From: Mucilaginibacter boryungensis
GTDB taxonomy: Bacteria > Bacteroidota > Bacteroidia > Sphingobacteriales > Sphingobacteriaceae
Assembly: GCF_015221995.1 (NCBI RefSeq)
Contig: NZ_JADFFM010000002.1
Span: 1,426,001-1,490,000 of the forward strand
DNA length: 64,000 bases
Reading direction: 5' to 3'
The translations under genes were made by a program, and so were the position numbers. Position 1 is the first letter of the stretch, and each line of letters begins with the position of its first letter. Shown one piece after another: positions 35,030 to 43,050 of the stretch. The notes beneath the pieces are model-generated. The model was not told where the DNA came from and searched no databases. It saw nothing but the letters and a program-made list of their open reading frames with translations.

Positions 35030-35040
35030 CACTTTTTACC
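35011..35040. promoter_or_regulatory. FixK-like box 4 in a 30-bp perfect palindrome
   Basis: Core TGATGCGCATCA at 35020-35031, extended to perfect symmetry from 35011 to 35040 (arms GGTAAAAAGTGATGC and its complement). The centre is 36.5 bp before the last base of CAACTTTA (35055-35062), a class II-like position for the stress gene at 35089. Confidence 0.7.
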
Positions 35041-35088
35041 CCGTGGTCAATCCCCAACTTTACATCAACAAAACAAGTGTATAACAGC

Positions 35089-35958
35089 ATGAGAACAATT
35101 GTTATTGCCACTGATTTTTCCGAAGGTTCAAAAGACGCCGCCCGCTATGGTTATCAACTGGCACGGCGGGTCCGGTCGAATGTCCTGCTATGCCACGCCA
35201 TCATCATACCCGCGGAGATCCCGCAGGCAGGCATAGTCTTCTGTCAGGACGAAGAATATGAATTGTTACTGGATGACAGCGCAACGGCATTGCACGATTT
35301 TAAGGAAGCCTTGGACTCCTCGTTACCTGCAGACGGCTTTCGCCCGGTGGTCAGCTGCAAAAGCCAGCCCGGCATCATGGCCAACGTAGTAAAGGATTTG
35401 GCAGCAACGCCAGACCACGCGCTGATCGTCAGCGGCACCCATCAAGGTGGCTTATTCAGTGACCTGCTGGTGGGTAACCATGCCTCCAACCTGATTGACA
35501 GCGCAGACAAGCCCGTGCTCCTGGTTGCCCCCGGCACAAAATTCAGCCCGGTAAAAAAAATCGCTTTTGCTACCGAATTTAAAGACCCGAAAAACGACCT
35601 TGAACACATCTACCAGTTGGTTTACTGGGCAAGGCAACTCAATGCTGAGGTACTGCTTGTACATATCTGCAGTGAAAAAAACGAAAGTCCTGCTTTAAAG
35701 GAAAAGATAGCTGATTACCTGTTGGGCATATCCAATAACGCCGATTACCCAAATATCTATTACCGCCTCATCCGAAACGACTGCGTTGACGAAGGCCTGG
35801 ATTGGATATGCGACCACGGTCAGATCGATATGCTGGCCATGGTGCATCAACCCCGCAATCTTTTCGGCGAATTATTCGCCCACAGTCATACGAAACAAAT
35901 GGCCGGTCACCTACAGCTGCCGCTGCTGGTATTCCCGGGACCAGATCATAAAAATTAA
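35089..35958 (+). CDS. tandem-domain universal stress protein
   Basis: A 289-residue two-domain UspA protein. It begins MRTIVIATDFSEGSKDAARYGYQLA and its second domain begins VKKIAFATEFKDPKN; it ends QLPLLVFPGP. The ATG at 35089 is preferred to an upstream GTG at 35077. It heads an operon with the helical protein at 35970 and another UspA at 36400. The long palindrome at 35011-35040 is placed to activate it. Confidence 0.86.
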   Translation: MRTIVIATDFSEGSKDAARYGYQLARRVRSNVLLCHAIIIPAEIPQAGIVFCQDEEYELLLDDSATALHDFKEALDSSLPADGFRPVVSCKSQPGIMANVVKDLAATPDHALIVSGTHQGGLFSDLLVGNHASNLIDSADKPVLLVAPGTKFSPVKKIAFATEFKDPKNDLEHIYQLVYWARQLNAEVLLVHICSEKNESPALKEKIADYLLGISNNADYPNIYYRLIRNDCVDEGLDWICDHGQIDMLAMVHQPRNLFGELFAHSHTKQMAGHLQLPLLVFPGPDHKN

Positions 35959-35969
35959 AAAATATAGCC

Positions 35970-36395
35970 ATGAGTAACCTACCACCAGATACCGAATTGG
36001 AAACTGAATTGCAGGAATTATATATCCTGGCCCGCCACTGGCAGGATGACATTTCTTTTTTAGAAGATGAAGCCCGGTTCTTCCGGAACATCCTGCTGAA
36101 ATATGATGCCGCGGCTACGGAAAGCTTTGGATCAGCGGCGGAATTCCGCCAAAAAATCGAAGGACAGGAAAACCAGCTGATGACCTTGAGGTGTGCCGTC
36201 CCAGAATTCCTGGGTTTCCTGGAACCTTATATTGGCGATAATAAAAAACCCATGGACCTGACCTTTTTGGATCGCTATAATGACCTGCAGAATGGGCTGA
36301 CCGCCTTATTCGCGGGAATCAAAAAGACCAAAAAAGAACTTTTTGCCTATGCCGAAACCGTTATGGCGGGCAACCTGACCACTGCACAATCCTAA
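35970..36395 (+). CDS. small helical protein, paralogue of the one at 58835
   Basis: A 141-residue soluble, almost all-helical protein with no recognised family. Its start LYILARHWQDDISFLEDEAR and the following FFRNILLKY align with the protein at 58835 (A-x-x-W-x-x-D-x-x-F-x-x-x-E-x-x-F/L-x-R/x-LL-x-x-Y). It lies 11 bp after one UspA gene and 4 bp before another. The pattern suggests a helical bundle that binds a partner, perhaps a stress protein; this is inference. Confidence 0.6.
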   Translation: MSNLPPDTELETELQELYILARHWQDDISFLEDEARFFRNILLKYDAAATESFGSAAEFRQKIEGQENQLMTLRCAVPEFLGFLEPYIGDNKKPMDLTFLDRYNDLQNGLTALFAGIKKTKKELFAYAETVMAGNLTTAQS

Positions 36396-36399
36396 ATCC

Positions 36400-37245
36400 A
36401 TGAAGACGATAGCCGTATTGACCGACCAAAGCTCAGGCGCCCATACAGCGGGGCGTTATGCCCTGCACCTGGCAAAAAAAATGAAAGCTAATGTCCTGTT
36501 ATTTAATCTTATACCAGCAACCGTCCCACAACTGCAGGCCGCCTGCGGAGAACCAGAAATGGAGGAAACTGCGGATAATGGCCTGGCCGCTTATGCCCTG
36601 CAACTGGAGCAGGAATTGGCCGCAAGTTCCTTTACCGGCAGCAGGTTACCGGAGATCAGCTTTGACGCCGGGCATACCGAACTGGTAGATATTATGACTG
36701 CTATTGATGGGCATACCGATATTGCCATGGTGGTAACTGGTGTACCCGATGGGGAAGAACTGGCCAATTATATATTGGGCAATACCTGCAACCGGGTCAT
36801 TGACTGGGCCAGAATACCAGTCATGGTTGTACCTCATGACACGGTTAGGATGAACCCTGAAAAGATCGCTTATGCGACCACACTGAAAGGGGAAGATATC
36901 CAAAGCATTGGAGAATTAGGGGAACTGATGGAATCGTTTGGATCTGAACTGATGGTCGCTCATTTATGCAGAACCCAGCCGGACAAAGAGGTACAAACTA
37001 AGGAACAGGCACTGCAAACCGCGCTTTACCGTGACCTGAACTGCGGTGGTGTTTATTTTCGCAGCATCGATGACAGCCAGTCTGTCCGCGACTGGAAATG
37101 GCTGAAAGCGAACAAGCCTACAGATATCATGGCGCTGATGTTACGTCCGAAGGAGGAAATGAAAAGCTTTTTTAAGCGCGGCCAGAATGCTGACGTTGCC
37201 TATCACATCACCGTTCCGGTAATCATCATGCCTAAACGCCCCTGA
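36400..37245 (+). CDS. tandem-domain universal stress protein
   Basis: A 281-residue two-domain UspA protein. It begins MKTIAVLTDQSSGAHTAGRY and includes MVVTGVPDGEELANYILGNT near the nucleotide-site position; the second domain (PEKIAYATTLKGED) is degenerate. It ends VPVIIMPKRP. Third gene of the operon starting at 35089, closed by the terminator at 37263. Confidence 0.82.
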   Translation: MKTIAVLTDQSSGAHTAGRYALHLAKKMKANVLLFNLIPATVPQLQAACGEPEMEETADNGLAAYALQLEQELAASSFTGSRLPEISFDAGHTELVDIMTAIDGHTDIAMVVTGVPDGEELANYILGNTCNRVIDWARIPVMVVPHDTVRMNPEKIAYATTLKGEDIQSIGELGELMESFGSELMVAHLCRTQPDKEVQTKEQALQTALYRDLNCGGVYFRSIDDSQSVRDWKWLKANKPTDIMALMLRPKEEMKSFFKRGQNADVAYHITVPVIIMPKRP

Positions 37246-37262
37246 AAAAAATATCATTAAAC

Positions 37263-37295
37263 AAAAGGCCGTTCTGAAAAAGAGCGGCCTTTTTT
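37263..37295. terminator. bidirectional rho-independent terminator
   Basis: Arms AAAAGGCCGTTC and GAGCGGCCTTTT with loop TGAAAAA, followed by TT. It separates the UspA operon from the convergent gene at 37306 and has A and T tracts for both directions. Confidence 0.75.
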
Positions 37296-37305
37296 GATGG
37301 CCTGA

Positions 37306-39087
37306 TCAGACCTCAATCTGACTCAGTTCCAGTTCTGACATGGACAGTTCGCTGATCCAGTCCTGGATCAAAGCTGAGGTTTGGTCGGCCTGCTTGCTGA
37401 ACAGGTCTCGGTAATAGCTGATCCCATCCTGTAATTGCGCCTTAAATTTGGTTAGCTGTTTTTGTTTTTTATCGGTCAAGCCCTTTAATTGTGCCTGCAG
37501 GTCGGTGCGCAGGTAATCGATATACAAATTTAGCTCCTTGATGAACATATGCGGGCGTTTGATCTTACCCAACAAGTCAAGCTCACCATAAATGTGACGC
37601 ACCATTTCTTCCAGGGAATAGATCCGGGAAAAATAAGCCAGGTTCGGCCCTGGACAGATAGCGACAGCTTTATTCTCACGGGGTTTCAATAGATCATATT
37701 TTAAATAGGCGGAAGCGCAAAGCCCTTCACATAAACAGATCTTCTCCGTAATCATCTGGTATTGCTGCTCATATTCAGGTTCACTAAGTTCCAGTGTATC
37801 CAGCTGTTGCAGTTTCAGGTGCTGGTATTCCCGCGAAGCAGTACAAATGGGCTGCTCCGTGAATTCGGTATTAGTACATAAATATTTCTTGGTGCAGGGG
37901 CTGCCCGGGCGATTATTTTCCAGGCGCTTCAGCCGCTGTACCTCGGCAGTGCTGTTTTTAAAATTATTGAATAGGATACCCAATGGAGATGCCCCGCTCA
38001 GGTAAAATTCTTCTTCGCCGGCATGCTCCAGCTGCTGCAAGGTAGCCTCATCCACATTGGTCACTTCCGGCACCAACAGAAAAGGGCTGCCCCAGCCGGT
38101 TGCATCCACCTGGTAGTGCTGCATCAGGAAATGATTCTCACCCGCGGTGCCGATGCCGCCCTGAACGCTTAACCGCTGCGCAGGCGCGGCGGCAATCGTA
38201 ATTCCTTTTTCCAGTAAGGCTGCCTGGTAACCGGTAAACAACTCGGCTACCATTTCCTGACGTTTTTGCTTAAATTCTTCGAGGATAGGCCCCAGTAAAA
38301 AGCCCTCTGTCGCAAAAGCATGGCCGCCACAATTCAAACCCGACTCTACGCGGAACTCGGAAACCCAAATGCCCTTTTTCGCCAAAAACTTAGCCTGAAT
38401 AAAGGCCGAACGGAAATCGCTTACCTTTAGGGTGACTTTTTTGCGTAGTTTTCCGTCAGTATCCGGAAGGAAGCAATCAAAAGATTCCAGGTAACTGTAA
38501 AGGCGGGGGTTCAATCCTGCCGATAGGACAACAGAGGAAGCCAGCCGGCTCTCTGCAAAACCGCGGAGCGCAGCCAGTGCGTCGGTGAACTGGTCGCCCA
38601 GGGCTTGGCCATCGGCTGCATAATTCATCTTATCCACTTTCGACATGATATTGACATCTATCGCCCCTGGGGTCATCTCACTTTTAAGCAGGCCCTGAAA
38701 ATAATGACGCTGCTCCGGGTCCTTAAATTCCTGCATCAGTTCGTAGCCCTGGCGCAATCGCGCATTTTCCGGCAGCAACTCAAAATAACGGCACAGGTCG
38801 TTCCCCGGCTCGAAGGGTAATTCCAGCATTGCTGCGAATTGCCAGTCTACCTGCCGGGCCACCAGATCGAGATAAGCGGTGATCCGCCTGGCCCGCGCAT
38901 CGGGTTCTTTTTTGCCAATCGGCTCAAATATTTCACCGCATTCGGCGGCATGATAGATTCGCATCCTTTCGATCAGCTCGTCATCGACGATCGACATCAC
39001 CGAAGATATGCCATAGCGGGCAACCTTTAATGGGGTATCTATAGAATAGCCCAGTCCTAAGACCGGTATGTGAAATGTATGGCTCAT
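37306..39087 (-). CDS. Cys-rich 593-residue protein with TIM-barrel-like N-terminal part
   Basis: An unrecognised soluble protein. The first part looks like a (beta/alpha)8 barrel: it opens IPVLGLGYSIDTPLKVARYG and later has VQGGIGTAGENHFL followed by DATGWGSPFLLVPEV, distantly like FMN-dependent nitronate monooxygenase-type barrels. From about residue 400 it is Cys-rich (CTKKYLC, ICTASREY, KICLCEGLC, AICPGPN), suggesting an iron-sulfur or zinc site. A long helical coil ends it. It lies 17 bp after the Ric gene, so it shares that promoter. A redox or repair role is possible. Confidence 0.5.
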   Translation of the reverse strand: MSHTFHIPVLGLGYSIDTPLKVARYGISSVMSIVDDELIERMRIYHAAECGEIFEPIGKKEPDARARRITAYLDLVARQVDWQFAAMLELPFEPGNDLCRYFELLPENARLRQGYELMQEFKDPEQRHYFQGLLKSEMTPGAIDVNIMSKVDKMNYAADGQALGDQFTDALAALRGFAESRLASSVVLSAGLNPRLYSYLESFDCFLPDTDGKLRKKVTLKVSDFRSAFIQAKFLAKKGIWVSEFRVESGLNCGGHAFATEGFLLGPILEEFKQKRQEMVAELFTGYQAALLEKGITIAAAPAQRLSVQGGIGTAGENHFLMQHYQVDATGWGSPFLLVPEVTNVDEATLQQLEHAGEEEFYLSGASPLGILFNNFKNSTAEVQRLKRLENNRPGSPCTKKYLCTNTEFTEQPICTASREYQHLKLQQLDTLELSEPEYEQQYQMITEKICLCEGLCASAYLKYDLLKPRENKAVAICPGPNLAYFSRIYSLEEMVRHIYGELDLLGKIKRPHMFIKELNLYIDYLRTDLQAQLKGLTDKKQKQLTKFKAQLQDGISYYRDLFSKQADQTSALIQDWISELSMSELELSQIEV

Positions 39088-39104
39088 AATCGATGAGGTT
39101 TGTG

Positions 39105-40091
39105 TTAAGATTTAAAAGTGGGTTCAACCTGTAATTGCCGGAACAGGAGTTCGTTTTCATTCCGGATAGCAGCCGGAAAAAGGATATTGTTTTCCAGGTG
39201 CAAATGCATCTGCAGGTCATTTTCGAATTCCTGCAATATTTTGTAGAGTATCCGGAAACCGTGTGTGACATAATCTGGAACCTGGTAGCCATTGGTAAGC
39301 TGCCTTATCCGGGAAAAGGTATCATAGATCCGCTCATGGGCTGCTTCCATCGCATAAATGACCGGCCTTAGCGAACCTTGCTCAGGTGCGGCCAGCCGTG
39401 TTCCCGATTTCAGCGCATAGGCTAAATCGGTGAGGTAGGGAAAAAGAAATTCTTCTTCCTGCTTCATATTGGCGGCCAATCCTTCCGCCGCTTGCTTCAC
39501 CAGCGTCTGTACTTCACGGAGTTCGGTATATTTCGCTCCGTAAGCCTGGGATATTTTCTCACACATTTCCAGCAGGAATGGCAGGTTGGCCCGTACATAT
39601 CCGTGGTGCAGGTTGATCAGGTATTTACAAAAAAAGCCGGTGTCCCAATGTGGGAAATCCATAGCCGGATAGCTCGTCGCCGGCAAATCACCTTTTAACT
39701 TTAACAGGACCATGTCCACATCCAGTTGCAGTACCTCACAAGCCTCGGTAAGGGTGCTGGCTCCCCCGCAACTGAAGTCTATGCCCAATTCTTTAAATAC
39801 AGCAGCTTTACGAGAATCATTGGTGACCATCTGGCCAATGCTGTCATCGCAATGCGCACTCGATCGTTTACCGACCTTGACCCGCCAGATCTCCGGCCCG
39901 TTCTCCAATTGTTTCCAGCTAAAACTCCGGCCCGTATATTCGAGCAACTGGAAATAAAATGGTTTGAGTTCCCGGTCATGATTCAATACCATATGCCCAC
40001 CCAAAGGCAGGGCCCCGAATTTTTCCAGCAGGACAGCGCCCTTCAGGCTTTCTTCAACAGCGGTTATATCTAATATCTTAGGTATGTCCAT
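39105..40091 (-). CDS. ric: DUF2249-ScdA_N-hemerythrin iron-sulfur repair protein (Ric/YtfE type)
   Basis: A 328-residue cytosolic protein with three parts. Residues about 20-75 are DUF2249-like (KPFYFQLLEYTGRSFSWKQLENGPEIWRVKV), then the ScdA_N/DUF542 block (SRKAAVFKELGIDFSCGGASTLTEAC), then a di-iron hemerythrin domain with spaced His/Glu (LHHGYVR, KQEEEFLFPYL, AAHERIYD, HLHLENNILFP). Ric proteins repair iron-sulfur clusters after nitrosative or oxidative damage. Its promoter has TAAATTTG at 40109-40116 and a FixK-like box. Confidence 0.88.
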   Translation of the reverse strand: MDIPKILDITAVEESLKGAVLLEKFGALPLGGHMVLNHDRELKPFYFQLLEYTGRSFSWKQLENGPEIWRVKVGKRSSAHCDDSIGQMVTNDSRKAAVFKELGIDFSCGGASTLTEACEVLQLDVDMVLLKLKGDLPATSYPAMDFPHWDTGFFCKYLINLHHGYVRANLPFLLEMCEKISQAYGAKYTELREVQTLVKQAAEGLAANMKQEEEFLFPYLTDLAYALKSGTRLAAPEQGSLRPVIYAMEAAHERIYDTFSRIRQLTNGYQVPDYVTHGFRILYKILQEFENDLQMHLHLENNILFPAAIRNENELLFRQLQVEPTFKS

Positions 40092-40108
40092 TCACAAGAG
40101 TTAATTGG

Positions 40109-40151
40109 CAAATTTACCCAAGGGGGTATCCCCAAAAAATGATGAAGGTCA
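40109..40151 (-). promoter_or_regulatory. ric promoter with FixK-like box 5
   Basis: On the minus strand the -7 element is TAAATTTG (40116-40109). TGATGAAGGTCA (40140-40151), flanked by AAAAA and TTTTT, is centred 36.5 bp upstream of its last base, a class II-like position. Confidence 0.65.
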
Positions 40152-40332
40152 TTTTTGCCGCAGGGTATGTCATTAATTAAGCCGGATTGGCGTATACACC
40201 GCGGCAACTGGCCTGCCTTGTATGACAACCCGGCTCCACTTGTTTCCCGCAGATTTACCAGTTTATTTTTATTCACGGACAGCGGTTAAACCCACCTGAA
40301 TTTAGGGCTATGGTCACACTTTTCTCAAAAAG
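40152..40332. other. spacer between divergent ric and ccoI promoters
   Basis: Together with the flanking promoters the intergenic region spans 318 bp. A 40-codon plus-strand frame (40167-40289) begins MSLIKPDWRIHRGNW, but nothing supports its expression. No other feature is seen. Confidence 0.4.
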
Positions 40333-40344
40333 TGACACAGATCA
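40333..40344 (+). promoter_or_regulatory. FixK-like box 6, TGACACAGATCA, of ccoI
   Basis: Its centre is 58.5 bp before the last G of CATTTTTG (40390-40397), which is 12 nt before the ccoI ATG. Preceded by AAAAAG. Confidence 0.65.
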
Positions 40345-40409
40345 TATTTTGTACCGACGATGGTCATTCCCCCGGTTCCGGCGAACCCGCATTTTTGAAC
40401 CATTAAAAC

Positions 40410-42806
40410 ATGAAAATGACCGAAACTATACCAGCGGTAAAAACTAACTGCTATCACTGCGGTGACGCATGTGAAACTAACCTGTATCTGGCGGACAATA
40501 AACAGTTTTGCTGCCAGGGATGTCAAAATGTTTACCAGATCCTTTCAAGCAGCGGCCTGTGCAACTATTACCGGTATAACGACCACCCGGGTGCCACGCG
40601 CGATAAGCTGGATAAACGCTTCGAATACCTGGAGGAGCCATCTATCATCAACGAATTACTGGACTTTCATGATGACCGCATATCGATCATCACCTTATAT
40701 ATTCCGCATATCCATTGCAGCTCGTGCCTCTGGCTGCTGGAACAGCTGAGCCGCTTCAATCCCGGGATCCACTATGCAAGGGTCGACTTTTTAAAAAAAC
40801 AGCTGGTGGTCAGGTTCGACCACCAACAGATCAGCCTGCGCGGCTTGGTTGAATTGCTTTTTGATATCGGTTACGAACCGCTGATCAGCCTGCAGGATAT
40901 CATCAAGAAACAGCAAAAGACCGAAAAGAGTAACCTTGTGCAACGGATCGCTGTCTCCGGCTTCTGCTTTGGAAATGTCATGCTGTTCAGCTTCCCGGAG
41001 TATCTTGGCCTTTCGGTCTTTGAACAGACCTTTCGACATTTCTTTGGCTATATAAACCTGGCATTTACATTGCCGGTCGTGTTTTTCAGTGGCCGTGCAT
41101 ATTTTACCTCGGCCTGGAAAAACCTGAGAAAAAAGATACTGAATATCGATTTCCCGCTGGCCCTGGGTATCGCCGTCCTGTTTATCAGGACAGCGGCAGA
41201 AGTTCTGACCCATACAGGAGCTGGATTTGCAGATACGCTCTGCGGGCTGATTTTCTTCCTCCTGGTCGGCAAATTCGTACAGCAAAAGACGTATCATCAT
41301 ATCTCATTTGAACGAGATTATCGTTCTTTTTTCCCAGTAGCGGTTCAAACCCTTGAAAAAGGCATTGAAAAACCATTACCCTTATCGGAACTGCGCCCGG
41401 GTCACCGGATACTGATCCGCCACAACGAGATCATACCAGCCGATGCCATATTGTTAAAAGGAAATGCCCTGATCGATTTCAGTTTTGTGACCGGTGAGTC
41501 TGTTCCAGTGGGCAAGACCCTGGGCGAGATCATATATGCCGGTGGCCGCCAAACCAGTGAATCCATTGAATTGGAGGTCATAAAACCGGTTTCCCAAAGT
41601 TACCTGACCCAACTTTGGAATAATGAAGCCTTTACTCGCAAGCAGGATAACCGTATGCGGACATTTAACGAGACTGTCAGCAAATATTTTACGGTCATTT
41701 TGATCGTGATCGCCCTGACGGCACTGCTGGCCTGGGTGTTTACAGACCTGCGCCGTGGTATCGACGCCTTTACTGCTGTGCTCATCGTAGCCTGCCCTTG
41801 TGCACTGGCACTAAGTACGCCATTCACCATGTCGGCAGCGCTCAGTATTTTCGACCGCAACCTTTTTTATCTGAAAAACACCACGGTGGTTGAGCAGTTG
41901 GCAAAGATTAATACCATCGTATTGGATAAGACGGGCACCATTACCACCGGCAATGGCCGGAATACCGAGCTGCAAAGCCAGCTCAGCGATGGACAGGTCG
42001 GGCTAATTTACAGTGCCTGCGCAAACTCCACGCACCCGTTATCCCGAATGATCTGCTGCTATTTCGGCGAACAGGAACGATTGGCGGTCAGCGATTATAC
42101 CGAAATACCCGGCCAGGGCATCACCGCCAGGGTGAAGGGTCGCGAACTGAGGATCGGCAGCGGCAAACTGCTGTTCGGAAATTATCACGAGGCCGCCGAT
42201 ATGACCCGCGTACACCTGATGATTGATGGCCAGTACCTGGGGTATTTTGGATTTAAACATGAATACCGCCAGGGTATGGAACAGGTAAGCGCCCTCGAAC
42301 CTGACTACCAGCTCTACCTGCTGTCGGGGGACCAGGATCAGGAAAAACACGAATTGCTCCAGTATTTTGGGGAGGGCAACCGTATGCACTTCGGGCAGTC
42401 GCCGCAGCAAAAGCTCGATTTTATAGCAGCAATACAACAGCAAGGTAAAAAGGTCATGATGCTTGGCGACGGACTGAACGATTCCGGGGCATTACGTCAA
42501 AGTGATCTGGGCGTCGCCGTCACCGACAACGTTAATAACTTTTCACCGGGAAGCGACGCGATACTCGACGGCCGGTCGTTTGAAAAACTGCCGTTATTTC
42601 TGCGATTCTCTAAGGATACAGTGATCATTATTCATTTATCTTTCTTAATCTCCCTGACCTATAATATTATCGGCCTGTCTTATGCGGTCACCGGAAAACT
42701 TTCCCCGCTGATCGCAGCGATACTAATGCCGCTAAGCACTGCGACCATTATTTCATTTACTACACTGGCCACCCACTTTACTGCTAAAAGGAGAAAATTG
42801 TTATGA
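40410..42806 (+). CDS. ccoI: cbb3-oxidase copper P-type ATPase CcoI/FixI
   Basis: A 798-residue P1B-type ATPase that supplies copper for cbb3 oxidase assembly. The N terminus has a Cys-rich metal-binding module (CYHCGDAC ... CCQGC), then an HMA domain with CSSC in place of CxxC-typical residues. The core motifs are TGES, CPC (ACPCALALS), DKTGT and GDGLNDSGAL, and HP in THPLSRM. About eight membrane segments. It overlaps ccoS by ATGA and is preceded by FixK-like box 6. Confidence 0.95.
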   Translation: MKMTETIPAVKTNCYHCGDACETNLYLADNKQFCCQGCQNVYQILSSSGLCNYYRYNDHPGATRDKLDKRFEYLEEPSIINELLDFHDDRISIITLYIPHIHCSSCLWLLEQLSRFNPGIHYARVDFLKKQLVVRFDHQQISLRGLVELLFDIGYEPLISLQDIIKKQQKTEKSNLVQRIAVSGFCFGNVMLFSFPEYLGLSVFEQTFRHFFGYINLAFTLPVVFFSGRAYFTSAWKNLRKKILNIDFPLALGIAVLFIRTAAEVLTHTGAGFADTLCGLIFFLLVGKFVQQKTYHHISFERDYRSFFPVAVQTLEKGIEKPLPLSELRPGHRILIRHNEIIPADAILLKGNALIDFSFVTGESVPVGKTLGEIIYAGGRQTSESIELEVIKPVSQSYLTQLWNNEAFTRKQDNRMRTFNETVSKYFTVILIVIALTALLAWVFTDLRRGIDAFTAVLIVACPCALALSTPFTMSAALSIFDRNLFYLKNTTVVEQLAKINTIVLDKTGTITTGNGRNTELQSQLSDGQVGLIYSACANSTHPLSRMICCYFGEQERLAVSDYTEIPGQGITARVKGRELRIGSGKLLFGNYHEAADMTRVHLMIDGQYLGYFGFKHEYRQGMEQVSALEPDYQLYLLSGDQDQEKHELLQYFGEGNRMHFGQSPQQKLDFIAAIQQQGKKVMMLGDGLNDSGALRQSDLGVAVTDNVNNFSPGSDAILDGRSFEKLPLFLRFSKDTVIIIHLSFLISLTYNIIGLSYAVTGKLSPLIAAILMPLSTATIISFTTLATHFTAKRRKLL

Positions 42807-42964
42807 GCATTATTTATTTCCTCATCGGCTGCAGCGTCCTGCTGGCACTGGTTTTTCTCGGCGCTTTTTTTTGGGCGCAGCGAACAGGCCAGAACGATGA
42901 CCTGTATACGCCATCCATGCGTATCCTGCTGGAAGATGAACAACCCGAAGAGAAAGAAAAGTGA
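42803..42964 (+). CDS. ccoS: cbb3-oxidase assembly protein CcoS
   Basis: A 53-residue protein whose ATG overlaps the ccoI stop. One N-terminal membrane segment (IIYFLIGCSVLLALVFLGAFFWA) is followed by the CcoS signature QRTGQNDDLYTPSMRILLED. It is needed for cofactor insertion into the CcoN subunit. Its TGA stop (42962-42964) is also the left half of FixK-like box 7. Confidence 0.93.
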   Translation: MSIIYFLIGCSVLLALVFLGAFFWAQRTGQNDDLYTPSMRILLEDEQPEEKEK

Positions 42965-42973
42965 CCTAAATCA
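42962..42973 (+). promoter_or_regulatory. FixK-like box 7, TGACCTAAATCA, of ccoNO
   Basis: The palindrome is extended as AAAAGTGA/TCACTTTT. Its centre is 58.5 bp before the last base of TAGTTTTA (43019-43026), which lies 24 nt ahead of the ccoNO ATG. Confidence 0.7.
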
Positions 42974-43050
42974 CTTTTAAAAACAACTGTCATCATTCTG
43001 TCACTCCAAGCCCCTTTATAGTTTTACACCCATAAAAAAGACAATACTTT

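Noticed and set aside
40167-40289. A 40-codon plus-strand frame beginning MSLIKPDWRIHRGNW between the ric and ccoI promoters.
   Set aside because: No family, no plausible start signal and position inside a double promoter region; most likely chance.
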